Source of the DNA: a bacterium
GTDB taxonomy: Bacteria; JAJVIF01
Assembly: GCA_022072165.1 (NCBI GenBank)
Contig: JAJVIF010000003.1
Coordinates: 248,001 to 312,000 of the forward strand
Length of the DNA stretch: 64,000 bases
Direction of reading: 5' to 3'
Positions 43,051 to 53,476 of this stretch are shown here, piece after piece. The stretch's first letter is position 1. Every line of letters begins with the position of its first letter. Made by a program: the position numbers and the translations under genes. The notes under the pieces were generated by a model, which ran no database searches, was not told where the DNA came from, and was given only the letters and a program-made list of their open reading frames with translations.

Positions 43051-43141
43051 AGCTGGGAGGGTACCGGATGCTGGTTGCCGGAGGGCCCGGGGTGTGATAC
43101 GTTGACCAGCCCGTGCGTAGCCGTACGGGTGTCAAGGGTCC

Positions 43142-43218
43142 GGGCGTATAGCTCAGTTGGTTAGAGCGCGTCCCTGATAAGGACGAGGTCCGTGGTTCAA
43201 GTCCACGTACGCCCACCA
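43142..43218 (+). tRNA. tRNA-Ile (anticodon GAT)
   Basis: A 77-nt cloverleaf: acceptor GGGCGTA pairs with TACGCCC, D arm GCTC/GAGC, anticodon stem CGTCC/GGACG with loop CTGATAA (anticodon GAT), T arm CGTGG/CCACG with loop TTCAAGT, discriminator A and an encoded CCA end. It decodes AUC and AUU. It stands alone; no rRNA genes are adjacent, although tRNA-Ile(GAT) is often inside rRNA operons. Confidence 0.97.
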
Positions 43219-43240
43219 GTGAATTTCAGGTGACTTGTGG

Positions 43241-43268
43241 TTGCGAAACGCGGAATCTCTGCGATACT
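43241..43268 (+). promoter_or_regulatory. candidate sigma70-type promoter for the NYN gene
   Basis: TTGCGA (43241-43246) and GATACT (43263-43268), each four of six matches to consensus, are separated by 16 bp. They lie 113 bp before the GTG at 43381. Support is from base pattern and position only. Confidence 0.35.
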
Positions 43269-43380
43269 AAAAGCGTACACTCTGCTGGATCAGCTGCCCC
43301 GCCCCCCAACCTGAGCCCTTTGGGGCCAATGTCGGAGTCGCGGGCATCGCCCCCGGCAGAGTTTTTGCTATTTTTGACAG

Positions 43381-43941
43381 GTGCCTCCTCGAGTACATGC
43401 GTTCGTTGATGGCCAGAACTTCCTGCGCTCGGTGGAGGAAACTTGGGGATTGTGCGACCTCATCATTGACGTCAGCTTGCTCGCGCAGCAATTGTGCCGG
43501 CAAAGCGAATGGCATCTCGTTCGGTCTACGTTCTATACAGGGGTACCGTCCGAGAGGCATCAAAGACAGGACCGACTCGCGCTAAACCGTTACCTGCAGC
43601 TTCTCGGCTCTCGCGGGGTCCAGATTGAAACCAAACCCCTCCGGTATCTAACTGACAATTCTCAGCGACACCCGAGGGGTCGAGAAAAAGGTATCGATAT
43701 CCAGATCGCGCTCGACATTACTCGCTCAGCATGCCTGGAAGCAGCAGACATTGTTTTGCTCTTTAGCCAGGATCACGACTTTGCAGCGTTGAGCAAGACT
43801 TTGAATGAGATTGGAGTGGAGCGAGGCTCCCCTGTTCAGTTCGCCACAGCGTTCCCCATGGGCTCTAGGTTCAGAGGCATTTCAGGGACGACATGGGTCC
43901 AGTTCTCCAGGCAGCAGATCGATATCGCCATGCTGTCCTAG
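43381..43941 (+). CDS. NYN domain protein (PIN-like RNase)
   Basis: A 186-residue NYN-family protein, a PIN-like fold predicted to cut RNA. Acidic metal-binding positions are visible: VHAFVDGQNF at the N-terminus, a KGIDIQIALDI segment and DIVLLFSQDHDFAALSKTL, the usual D-N...D...SxDxD pattern (here SQDHD). The start is GTG at 43381 with no clear Shine-Dalgarno. Base composition is visibly less GC-rich and codon choice more mixed than in neighbours, and the gene sits just after tRNA-Ile, so recent acquisition is possible. It ends 17 bp from the convergent thymidylyltransferase gene. Confidence 0.82.
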   Translation: MPPRVHAFVDGQNFLRSVEETWGLCDLIIDVSLLAQQLCRQSEWHLVRSTFYTGVPSERHQRQDRLALNRYLQLLGSRGVQIETKPLRYLTDNSQRHPRGREKGIDIQIALDITRSACLEAADIVLLFSQDHDFAALSKTLNEIGVERGSPVQFATAFPMGSRFRGISGTTWVQFSRQQIDIAMLS

Positions 43942-43958
43942 AGCGAGCGAGAACTCCT

Positions 43959-45023
43959 CTACAACGCGACTTCGCTGTTGTCACCGATCATGAGACGCAG
44001 AGCCCGGGGTTTCTCCATGGAGGTCCGGACCACCGCGTTCCGCCCGACGACCGTATCCTCCAGGCGGACTCTGATGTCGGTCACCTGTGCTCCCTCCAGC
44101 AGGATCGAGTGCTCGACCTCGCAATTCCGGACCACACACAGCGGCCCGACACTGGTGAAAGGACCGATGAACGCGTTTTCCACCACCGCCCCGGCGCCGA
44201 TGATGGCCGGCCCCCGGATGGTGGAGCCGGTCACTTTGGCCCCCAGCTCCAGGACGACTTCGCCAATCAGCCGATGATGGTCATCCACGTCCCCAATGAT
44301 GTGTCGTGCCTGACGTTCCAGCACCAGACGGTTGGCATCCAGGAGATCCGCTTTCTTGCCGGTGTCTTTCCACCAGCCCTGCACCAGGCTGGGCCGGACC
44401 GAGCGCCCGTGTTCCACCAGCCACTGGATGGCATCGGTAATCTCCAGTTCGCCCCGGGCTGAGGGCTGGATGGCATCGCAGGCATCGAAAATCGTGCTGT
44501 TGAAGAGATAGACCCCCACCAGGGCGAGGTCGGACTTCGGCTCTTTCGGCTTCTCGACCAGCTGCTTCACACTGCCATCGTCGTGGAGCTCGGCCACGCC
44601 GAAGCGCTCCGGATCCGGGACTTTGGTCAGGAGGATCATGCAGTCGCAGCCGGCGGACTGGTAATCGGTGACGACCTGGCTGATGCCATCCCGCAGCAGG
44701 TTGTCCCCGAGGTACATGCAGAATGTGTCATCGCCGATGAACGCCTGCGCGGTCTTGACCGCATGGGCCAGTCCGAGGGGCGCAGTCTGCGGGATGAAGG
44801 TGAGCTGCACGCCAAACTGCGACCCATCGCCGCAGGCCGCCTCGATCTCCTTTGCGGTATCCCCCACGATGATGCCGATCTCGGTGATGCCAGCATCGCG
44901 CATGAACTCGATACCGAAAAAGAGGATGGGCTTGTTGGCGATGGGAATGAGCTGCTTGGCGGAGGTGTAGGTCAGGGGGCGCAGGCGGCTCCCGGTTCCT
45001 CCCGACAGAATGAGGCCCTTCAT
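43959..45023 (-). CDS. rfbA: glucose-1-phosphate thymidylyltransferase, long type
   Basis: A 354-residue sugar nucleotidyltransferase with an N-terminal Rossmann-like domain (GGTGSRLRPLT, KQLIPIANKPI, YLGDNLLRDG, LVEKPKEPKSDLALVGVYLF, LEITDAIQWLVE, GWWKDTGKK) and a C-terminal left-handed beta-helix of hexapeptides (TIRGPAIIGAGAVVENAFIGPFTSVG). The beta-helix extension marks the long StrD/Gra-orf1-like type rather than the 290-residue RmlA. It would make dTDP-glucose for surface or secondary sugars. AAAGGA precedes the ATG. The other rml genes are not in the window. Confidence 0.9.
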   Translation of the reverse strand: MKGLILSGGTGSRLRPLTYTSAKQLIPIANKPILFFGIEFMRDAGITEIGIIVGDTAKEIEAACGDGSQFGVQLTFIPQTAPLGLAHAVKTAQAFIGDDTFCMYLGDNLLRDGISQVVTDYQSAGCDCMILLTKVPDPERFGVAELHDDGSVKQLVEKPKEPKSDLALVGVYLFNSTIFDACDAIQPSARGELEITDAIQWLVEHGRSVRPSLVQGWWKDTGKKADLLDANRLVLERQARHIIGDVDDHHRLIGEVVLELGAKVTGSTIRGPAIIGAGAVVENAFIGPFTSVGPLCVVRNCEVEHSILLEGAQVTDIRVRLEDTVVGRNAVVRTSMEKPRALRLMIGDNSEVAL

Positions 45024-45143
45024 CGTGTGGTCCTTTGGCGGCAGTGGCAGTAGCGACGCGCCCGGTCAGCCTGGGCGGCGCAAGCGTAGTATACCCTGCT
45101 AAACGATGTACTGAAGTCGCGGGAGGCTCGCTACACTGCCGGC

Positions 45144-45551
45144 ATGGCAGTGCCACTGGCATCGAAGCTTGTCGGAGCGGTGCTCATCTACGGGCTCGGG
45201 ATTTGGGCCATGGACCGGGCGCTGGGTGGAGCCTGGAATGGCCTGACGGTGGTGGGGATCGGACTGCTGCTGTATGGCGTCTGGTACTCCACGGCCCGGG
45301 GACGCGCGGACCGGGGAGATATTGCGATCGCGCTGGCAGTCTCGCTGGTGCTGGGGCAGGGGACCCTCCTGCTGCTGCATCAGGGTCGGCTGTTTGCGAT
45401 GTCCGGACCCGCGCTCATTGGCTGGGGCCATCTGCTGGGGCTGGGCATTCTGGGACTGGCGTGGCTGCCACTGATGTACCAGGGCCTCCTGCCAGGGGGT
45501 CCGGACCGGAATCTGGCAACGCCCGATCCTGATGAGGGCTCGCAGGACTGA
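45144..45551 (+). CDS. small multi-pass membrane protein, unknown function
   Basis: A 135-residue protein with four hydrophobic segments (for example AVLIYGLGIWAMDRAL, TVVGIGLLLYGVWY, IAIALAVSLVLGQGTLLLL, LLGLGILGLAWLPLMY) and a short acidic C-terminal tail. I recognise no family. The ATG has no Shine-Dalgarno; TACACT six bases upstream suggests a leaderless transcript. It ends immediately beside the stop of the convergent yggT gene, with no spacer. Confidence 0.65.
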   Translation: MAVPLASKLVGAVLIYGLGIWAMDRALGGAWNGLTVVGIGLLLYGVWYSTARGRADRGDIAIALAVSLVLGQGTLLLLHQGRLFAMSGPALIGWGHLLGLGILGLAWLPLMYQGLLPGGPDRNLATPDPDEGSQD

Positions 45552-45809
45552 TCAGACCGCGGCGGCCATCGCCCGGAGCATGTTTTCCACGATCATGAGA
45601 ATGAAGATGGCCACCATCGGCGAGAAGTCGAGCATCCCGATGGGAGGAATAAAGCGGAACGCGCTCAGGTAGGGTTCGGTAATGTCCCGCAGGCCTCGGT
45701 AGGGCTGCTCGTACCAGTCGACCTGAAACCAGCTCAGCAGGATCCGGGCAATGAGGATCCAGGAATAGATGTCGACCACGAACGCGAGCAGGATAAAGAT
45801 GCCTTTCAC
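45552..45809 (-). CDS. YggT family membrane protein
   Basis: An 85-residue inner-membrane protein with two hydrophobic helices (FILLAFVVDIYSWILIARILLSWF and FSPMVAIFILMIVENML) and the family motif between them: RGLRDITEPYLSAFRFIPPIGMLDFSP, matching the YggT consensus R-x3-DITEPxLxPxRxxxPxxGxxDxSP. YggT proteins (YlmG in plants and Gram-positives) act in membrane or division organisation and osmotic tolerance. I place the start at GTG 45809, in the usual position before the first helix, rather than at the upstream ATG (45884). Confidence 0.85.
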   Translation of the reverse strand: MKGIFILLAFVVDIYSWILIARILLSWFQVDWYEQPYRGLRDITEPYLSAFRFIPPIGMLDFSPMVAIFILMIVENMLRAMAAAV

Positions 45810-45914
45810 GATGCTGTGAGCCTCCCCGGTTCCATGCCAGTCGCAGGACTCACGGAGGATACCAGCGGGATAATGTCGGGGCACCTTACTTCTGTCGCGT
45901 TCCCGGAGGTCCTG

Positions 45915-48246
<2,332 letters not shown>

Positions 48247-48314
48247 CGGCGCGGCTCAAGACGCAACACGGCTGTTACATCAGCTCCCCTGAGCGCCTCC
48301 GATAATGCCCCGAC

Positions 48315-49067
48315 GTGGCAACAGACTCCCCCAGTCGGCCCATCCAGGAGGCCTCGACCTCCGGCCGTCCTCCGGTCAGGCAGCTCACCGCGAAGCTCGG
48401 TGCTGAAGCCCTGGGTGCGTTTGCGATTGTCTTTGCCGGCTGCGGAGCCATCATGAGCAATGCGTTGTCGGAGGGTGCGGTGTCGCACACCGGGATTGCC
48501 CTGACGTTCGGGCTGGTGGTGATGGCGATGATCTACGCCACCGGTCATATTTCGGGGGCGCATTTCAATCCGGCGGTGACGCTGGCGTTCGCCGCGACCC
48601 GTCGCTTTCCCTGGCCGCAGGTGGGACCGTACCTGCTCGCACAGTGCACAGGAGCGGTGCTGGGAGCGCTGGTGCTCCGCAGTACTCTGGGGCTGGTGGC
48701 GCATCTCGGCACGACACTCCCCTTCGATGGGTCCGCGGTGACCGCCTTTGTCTACGAGTTGCTGCTGACCGCGTTGCTGATGCTGGTGATTTGTGCGGTC
48801 GCGACCGACAGTCGGGCGGTCGGGCAGCTGGCGGGGCTGGTCATTGGCGCGGTGGTAGCGTTGGAAGCGCTGTTTGCAGGGCCGATCTGTGGTGCATCCA
48901 TGAATCCCGCACGCTCCCTGGGTCCTGCCCTGGTCAGCGGCGAGGTGACCCACCTCTGGGTGTATCTCATCGCTCCGACATTGGGCGCGCTGCTGGGAGC
49001 GCTGGGATACCAGGCGCTCCGGTGCGAGGGCGATCCTCAGGTCACGGAAGTCGCTGGCTGCTGCTAA
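48315..49067 (+). CDS. NIP-like aquaporin (MIP family)
   Basis: A 250-residue channel with six hydrophobic segments and both NPA loops: ISGAHFNPAVTLAFA and GASMNPARSLGPAL. The C-terminal half reads EALFAGPICGASMNPARSLGPALVSG, nearly the plant nodulin-26-like (NIP) sequence, and the position of the AqpZ selectivity-filter His is a small residue (Ala), so the pore should pass larger solutes such as glycerol, metalloids or boric acid. The start is GTG 48315, with GATAAT 8 nt upstream and no Shine-Dalgarno. The first 25 residues are polar. It overlaps the convergent GyrI-like stop by 4 bp. Confidence 0.85.
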   Translation: MATDSPSRPIQEASTSGRPPVRQLTAKLGAEALGAFAIVFAGCGAIMSNALSEGAVSHTGIALTFGLVVMAMIYATGHISGAHFNPAVTLAFAATRRFPWPQVGPYLLAQCTGAVLGALVLRSTLGLVAHLGTTLPFDGSAVTAFVYELLLTALLMLVICAVATDSRAVGQLAGLVIGAVVALEALFAGPICGASMNPARSLGPALVSGEVTHLWVYLIAPTLGALLGALGYQALRCEGDPQVTEVAGCC

Positions 49068-49639
49068 TTGGAATCAGCCGGAGGCGGGGGCACCGGAGGG
49101 GCCTGACCATTTTCAGAGACCGCCGGTGTATCCCAGGTGCGCTGTCCTTCGGGTAACAGGTCGATGACCGGGAAGGCGAGTTCGGTGAAGTGCTCGCCAT
49201 CTTCCCGGACCTCCCAGAAGAGCTCCCGGGGGAGTCCATGCGGCTGGAACTGATGCTCTTCCATGAAGTCGAAGAGGATTTTGTAGACGTGGGGTCGGGC
49301 TTCGTGGGGTCCGCGATAGCGGGCTGAAGCCGCCAGCGGAATGGGGCCGATCAGCCCCAGTTCCAGGCCTGACGCCGTAGCGGCTTCCGGATCCACCGGC
49401 ACGATGGCGAGGGCGGTGACATTGTTCAGCCCCTCTTCCTCTTCGGGAATGTTGAGGAACTGGATCATGGGAGGGGCAACGAGCTGGAGCTCTTTGGCAA
49501 ACACCACATCCAGCGCCTGCATCAGTAACTCGAAGAGCTGATCCCCATTGAGACCCTCGCCATGCAGGACATACGCCGGGAACTCGGGGTATTCGACAAT
49601 GCCAAACTCGACCTGCAGCTCGCGGGACTCGTCGCTCAT
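49064..49639 (-). CDS. GyrI-like / AraC effector-binding domain protein
   Basis: A 191-residue soluble protein. The beginning (VEFGIVEYPEFPAYVLHGEG) and the pattern of FELLMQALDVVF, IPLAASARYRGPHEARPHVYKILFDFM and RELFWE fit a SOUL/GyrI-like small-ligand binding domain, as also found at the C-terminus of AraC regulators. No DNA-binding part is present. A Pro-rich tail closes the protein. The ATG overlaps the cupin gene stop (ATGA), so the two are coupled. Confidence in the fold is moderate. Confidence 0.65.
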   Translation of the reverse strand: MSDESRELQVEFGIVEYPEFPAYVLHGEGLNGDQLFELLMQALDVVFAKELQLVAPPMIQFLNIPEEEEGLNNVTALAIVPVDPEAATASGLELGLIGPIPLAASARYRGPHEARPHVYKILFDFMEEHQFQPHGLPRELFWEVREDGEHFTELAFPVIDLLPEGQRTWDTPAVSENGQAPPVPPPPADSN

Positions 49640-50142
49640 GCGGGGGCTCCGTTCTGGTCGCGCTCGGCGACCGCCCCTGCCAGCGGCTCCTCGCGGATCA
49701 TGAGTCCGAGATTGGCCAGCATGGGCATATTGGTGATGGAGAGATAGCGGACCTCGGTCGTGCCCGAGTTGATGTGGCTGTGCCAGGCCCACCGGGGAGT
49801 GTAGATGGCATCGCCAGCCTGCCAGTCGAGCCGTTCGCCCTCGATCAGGCTGTAGCCGGACCCTTCCAGGATCACGATGACCGACTCATAGGTATGACGG
49901 TGCATATGAGCGCGTCCGCCGACTTCCAGAATGCCGTAGATGAAGGCATTGAGCTGCGACGGGAGCTTTATGGGCATCGTGGGATGGCCCCGTTCTTTGG
50001 CGAAGGGGGAGTCGAGGCCAGGATTCGGCCGGAGGATCGCCCCCCGGTGAATGCACTGCTCCAGGGGGATCCGGTCCGGCTCCAGGGAGCGTCCGAGATC
50101 CGGACGCTGTACGAGGTCGGCGGAGGTGACTGGCGCGGTCAT
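49636..50142 (-). CDS. cupin domain protein
   Basis: A 168-residue single-domain cupin. The two conserved motifs are visible: GGRAHMHRHTYESVIVILEGSG (metal-binding His-x-His with a later Glu) and DAIYTPRWAWHSHINSG (second motif with His). The first 55 residues are an additional polar region. Cupins of this size bind metal and small ligands; the function is unknown. It is upstream of, and coupled to, the GyrI-like gene and divergent from the GntR operon. Confidence 0.85.
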   Translation of the reverse strand: MTAPVTSADLVQRPDLGRSLEPDRIPLEQCIHRGAILRPNPGLDSPFAKERGHPTMPIKLPSQLNAFIYGILEVGGRAHMHRHTYESVIVILEGSGYSLIEGERLDWQAGDAIYTPRWAWHSHINSGTTEVRYLSITNMPMLANLGLMIREEPLAGAVAERDQNGAPA

Positions 50143-50207
50143 ATCGTTGCCTTTCTACGCGGGATGGGGTCGCGCCGGGCAAGTATGGCACGGGGGCGAA
50201 TCCGGGG

Positions 50208-50236
50208 TTGCGCCGCTGGTGTGCTGGTGTTACGAT
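50208..50236 (+). promoter_or_regulatory. promoter of the GntR operon, probably leaderless
   Basis: TTGCGC (50208-50213) and TACGAT (50231-50236) are 17 bp apart. The -10 box ends 9 nt before the ATG at 50246, so transcription would begin at or within a few bases of the start codon. No Shine-Dalgarno is present. Confidence 0.55.
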
Positions 50237-50245
50237 ACAGCCGTC

Positions 50246-50668
50246 ATGTCAGCCCTACCACTGCATTTTTACCTCGACACCGTCTCCGGACTGCCGGCGT
50301 ACCGCCAGCTGATGGAGCAGATTCGCACTTACCTTGCGGCCGGACAACTGGCCGCGGGGGATCAATTGCCGAGCATTCGGGACCTTGCCCGGACGCTGCA
50401 GGTGAATCCGGCGACGGTGGTGAAAGCCTACACCGAACTGGAGCATGAAGGCGTGCTTGAGCGACAACAGGGACGTGGTGTGTTCGTCACAACATTTGGG
50501 GGACAGTTGCCGCAGGAGAAGCTGGAGCAGGAGTTACGTCGCGCTGTACGGGCAGTGGCGGTCCGGGCCTTGCAAATGGGAGCGGATACCCGGCTGGTGG
50601 AACGGCTCCTGGAAGAAGAACTCGCAGCACTGGAGCAGGGTGGGGTGCCCGGGGAAGGTGCCGCATGA
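50246..50668 (+). CDS. GntR family regulator, YtrA subfamily
   Basis: A 140-residue repressor: winged helix with YRQLMEQIRTYLAAGQLAAGDQLPSIRDLARTLQVNPATVVKAYTELEHEGVLERQQGRGVFV, followed by only a short helical dimer tail, the layout that defines YtrA-type GntR proteins. These normally repress an ABC-transporter operon with which they are co-transcribed, and here the operon follows directly. The ATG is fixed by the family's usual N-terminus; the longer frame to 50051 has no support. Its stop overlaps the LRR gene start (ATGA). Confidence 0.93.
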   Translation: MSALPLHFYLDTVSGLPAYRQLMEQIRTYLAAGQLAAGDQLPSIRDLARTLQVNPATVVKAYTELEHEGVLERQQGRGVFVTTFGGQLPQEKLEQELRRAVRAVAVRALQMGADTRLVERLLEEELAALEQGGVPGEGAA

Positions 50669-51630
50669 GTCGCCTCTCCTGGAGCACCGTCCTGAAGAGC
50701 CTGAGCGGGAGTGCGCTGCTGGTGGTGTTCACCGGGAGCTGGCTTCTGATGTGGGGGCTGCTGCCGGGGACTCCGGCGGCGGACGAAGTCCGGGTGTCTG
50801 GGGCGGCGCGCTGGAATCTGGCGGGGCAAATTTTGCAGGGTCGAAACATTCCTGCACGACAGTCCTGGAAGTATGGAGCAGGGCAAATCACGACCAAAGG
50901 GGCAGGGCGGACCACCTGGCTGAGCGCTGAGCCCTCCGTACCATTGGACTATCTGCCGCTCTGTCAGAATCTGGAGCGACTGGACATCCAGCGGCCATCA
51001 GGGTCGCCGAATTCCGCCCAGTACCGCGTCCTGGAAACGCTGCCATCGATGCCCCTGTTGCAGGAGATTGTGGCTTCTGAGCTGGTGCTGGGAGATCTGT
51101 CGTTTTTGCAGCAGGTCCCGAATCTCGAGCATCTGTCCTGTTTTGAGGGCAAATCCTTGCGATCTCTGGAAGGCCTGCGTCACGCTCCCTTCCTGACCCG
51201 GGTCACGCTCCCCTGGCAAAACCCGTTTAAAGCTCATATCCCAACGGAGCAGACCCGGGTCCTGACTCCTCTCTCCGTGGCGCCTGTAAAAGATCTTCCG
51301 TACTTGCTGGAGCTGGATCTGAGTGGCCGGACGCTCGAAGATACGAAGCATCTGTGGGACTGCAAGCGTCTGCGGAGCCTGACGCTGGCGAATTGTGGCC
51401 TGACGAGTATTGAGGGCATTGAAGCACTGGAAAACTTACGGGGAGTCTCGCTGGCAGAGAACACCATCGCGGACCTGAGCCCATTGCTGAAGTTGCCCCA
51501 CTTACGCACTGTGATGCTGAAGGGCAATCCGGAGACTCCGGAGAATGTGGCGGTGTTGCAGGCACTCCGGGAGCGCGGGGTCCGGATTGTGGACCTGGAA
51601 CCGGCTCACCAGCGGCGGGGGCGATCATGA
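50665..51630 (+). CDS. membrane-anchored leucine-rich-repeat protein in the GntR operon
   Basis: A 321-residue protein with one N-terminal transmembrane segment (SALLVVFTGSWLLMWGLL, about 16-33), about 60 residues of linker and then about nine leucine-rich repeat-like strands (for example LCQNLERLDIQ, VPNLEHLSCFEG, LPYLLELDLSG, CKRLRSLTLANCGLTSIEGI, LENLRGVSLAENTIADLSP, LPHLRTVMLKGN), the last ones canonical. The LRR domain faces the extracytoplasmic side by topology prediction. ATGA overlaps on both sides couple it to the GntR and ATPase genes. It is not a usual part of YtrA operons and may recognise an antibiotic or peptide ligand; that is inference. Confidence 0.8.
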   Translation: MSRLSWSTVLKSLSGSALLVVFTGSWLLMWGLLPGTPAADEVRVSGAARWNLAGQILQGRNIPARQSWKYGAGQITTKGAGRTTWLSAEPSVPLDYLPLCQNLERLDIQRPSGSPNSAQYRVLETLPSMPLLQEIVASELVLGDLSFLQQVPNLEHLSCFEGKSLRSLEGLRHAPFLTRVTLPWQNPFKAHIPTEQTRVLTPLSVAPVKDLPYLLELDLSGRTLEDTKHLWDCKRLRSLTLANCGLTSIEGIEALENLRGVSLAENTIADLSPLLKLPHLRTVMLKGNPETPENVAVLQALRERGVRIVDLEPAHQRRGRS

Positions 51631-52574
51631 CCACCACCGCTCCCATCATCGTGCGCGACCTGGTGAAAGCGTATCCCGCGGATCGGATCGGCGGCCCGCC
51701 GGTCCTGGCCCTGGCAGGCGCGGCACTGGAGGTGCCGCAGGGGGCGTTCTATGGGTTGCTGGGACGCAATGGTGAGGGGAAAAGCACGCTGATGCGGTGC
51801 TTGTTAGGGCTGATTCGGCCCAGCAGTGGTGAAGCGCTGCTGCTGGGCCGCCATTTTCACGACCTGCCGCCAGTAGAGCGAGCGCGCGTGGCCTACGTGC
51901 CCCAGCGGGATCAGCTTGCTGGGGCACTCACGCTGGCGCAGTACAGCGCCATCTATGAGCGGATGTTCCCGTTGTGGGATGGACGGTATGCGACAGCGCT
52001 GATGTCGCAGTTTCAGTTGCCGGTGAATCGTCCGATTCGGGCGCTCTCAGGCGGGATGCAGCGGAAGGCCGCGATTGTCCTGGCGCTGGCGGCCCGGGTC
52101 GAGGTGTTGCTGCTGGATGAGCCGGGGGTCGGGCTTGATCCCATGGCCCGTAAGGAGTTCATCGCTGAACTCATCGACATGATGGCGACCTCCGAGGGGC
52201 TGACGGTCCTTTTCAGCACGCACATGCTCTCGGACCTGGAGCACCTGGCAGACCATGTCGGGATCCTGCATCAGGGTCGGATGCTGCTGTCGAAGCCCGT
52301 GGATGTCCTGCGGACGGAGTACGGACGGCTGCAGGTCATCTGCACGACTGATCACGAGGCGGAGTCGCTGGAGATCTCCTCGGCCCTCCGGACCGAGCGG
52401 ATGGGCCGCGTGATCAACGCGCTGGTGGCTCAGCCGGAAGCGACGTGTCGCGCCCTCCTGGCAGCCGCGCCGGAGGTCGATGCGACCCTCTTCCCGTTGT
52501 CGCTGGAGGAACTGTTCCTGGAGCTAATGCACCTGGAAGCCAGCGCCAACGTGCCGTATCGGGAGGTGGCATGA
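51627..52574 (+). CDS. ABC transporter ATP-binding protein
   Basis: A 315-residue ATPase with Walker A GRNGEGKST (about 46-54), Q-loop near VPQRDQ, signature LSGGMQRKAAIVLALA and Walker B VLLLDEPGVGLDP, then FSTHMLSDLEHLADHVGIL with the switch His in FSTH. It resembles YtrB/BcrA-type exporter ATPases linked to envelope stress and antibiotic resistance. The first base of its ATG lies in the LRR gene stop, and its TGA overlaps the permease start, so all four genes should be made together. Confidence 0.93.
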   Translation: MTTTAPIIVRDLVKAYPADRIGGPPVLALAGAALEVPQGAFYGLLGRNGEGKSTLMRCLLGLIRPSSGEALLLGRHFHDLPPVERARVAYVPQRDQLAGALTLAQYSAIYERMFPLWDGRYATALMSQFQLPVNRPIRALSGGMQRKAAIVLALAARVEVLLLDEPGVGLDPMARKEFIAELIDMMATSEGLTVLFSTHMLSDLEHLADHVGILHQGRMLLSKPVDVLRTEYGRLQVICTTDHEAESLEISSALRTERMGRVINALVAQPEATCRALLAAAPEVDATLFPLSLEELFLELMHLEASANVPYREVA

Positions 52575-53380
52575 TGGCCATTAGTCCTCCCATCGACTAC
52601 ATGAGCACTCCGAACACCACGACCGCAGCTTTGGCAGGGCGTCAGCGCATCTGGCAGGGACTCTGGCTGCTGGAGTGGTGGCGGCATCGTCCGCTGCTGC
52701 AGATTGTGGGGACGATCTATGCCCTGAGTCCGGTGGTCGCGCTCCTGATCCCGCTGGGGCTGGGCACGTTTGCTCCGCGGGGCGCTGATGTACTCGCAGG
52801 GATGACCGAGCTGTTCCGGACGATCCCCTGGCTATGGTCGATTTTTACAGGGCTGGGGCTCGCTGTGATTTTGGGACTCGCCCTGGGGGGGGCTGAAACG
52901 ACGGCTGGACTCGAAGAGGGTTCGCTGGGTCTGCCACCCACCCGGGCGCAGTACTTTCAGGTGCGGTTGACCTTTGGCCTGAGCCTGCTGAGCCTGCACA
53001 TCTTGCTAAACAGCTTCGCACTGCTGTTCTGGGACCGGGGACTGGTGCGTCCAGACCTGCATCCCAACTTTCCGCTCATCTGGCTTGGGCTGGCGATCCT
53101 CGCTCCCCTGACCCTGTTCGCACTGGCCTGGACAGTCGCGGTGAACGGCGGGCCACGTCGCAGGATCCTGATGGGACTGGGCGCAGTGGGGCTGGTGTTC
53201 CTGGCGGGACAGTGCGGACGCCTCAGCCTGTGGCTGCAGTCGGACGGGTCGCTGGGGGCGGTCCGGGTCGCGCTTCCCGACTGGGCCTTTCTCGCCTTCT
53301 TCGGCTGGTCGGTCTGGATGCTCTATCTGTCGTACCTGATCTACAACTCGCGCGACATCCACGCGCTGCAGGACAACTGA
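52571..53380 (+). CDS. ABC transporter permease
   Basis: A 269-residue inner-membrane protein with about six hydrophobic segments (for example IVGTIYALSPVVALLIPLGLG, IFTGLGLAVILGLALGG, LGLAILAPLTLFALAWTVAV, LSLHILLNSFALLFW), partner of the ATPase encoded just upstream (ATGA overlap). The stretch EEGSLGLPPTRAQYFQVRLTFG resembles the loop of YtrC/BcrB-like permeases. No periplasmic binding protein is encoded, which suits an exporter. A hairpin terminator lies 35 bp downstream. The start is ATG 52571; the next codon is also ATG. Confidence 0.85.
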   Translation: MMAISPPIDYMSTPNTTTAALAGRQRIWQGLWLLEWWRHRPLLQIVGTIYALSPVVALLIPLGLGTFAPRGADVLAGMTELFRTIPWLWSIFTGLGLAVILGLALGGAETTAGLEEGSLGLPPTRAQYFQVRLTFGLSLLSLHILLNSFALLFWDRGLVRPDLHPNFPLIWLGLAILAPLTLFALAWTVAVNGGPRRRILMGLGAVGLVFLAGQCGRLSLWLQSDGSLGAVRVALPDWAFLAFFGWSVWMLYLSYLIYNSRDIHALQDN

Positions 53381-53414
53381 CGCGCCGCTCCTAACACTGC
53401 CACTTCCCCCTCAC

Positions 53415-53443
53415 GAGCCCCCTGCCGCAAGGTGTGGGGGCTC
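53415..53443. terminator. terminator between convergent transcripts
   Basis: GAGCCCCC (53415-53422) pairs with GGGGGCTC (53436-53443) around a 13-nt loop; on the plus strand ATCATTTCT follows. It ends the ABC operon and may also serve the convergent lipoprotein gene. Confidence 0.65.
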
Positions 53444-53476
53444 ATCATTTCTCCTGGCGGCTATCAGCCGGTGAAC

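Noticed and set aside
43142-43941. tRNA-Ile as the attachment site of an integrated element
   Set aside because: No direct repeat of the tRNA 3' end, integrase or mobility gene was found downstream.
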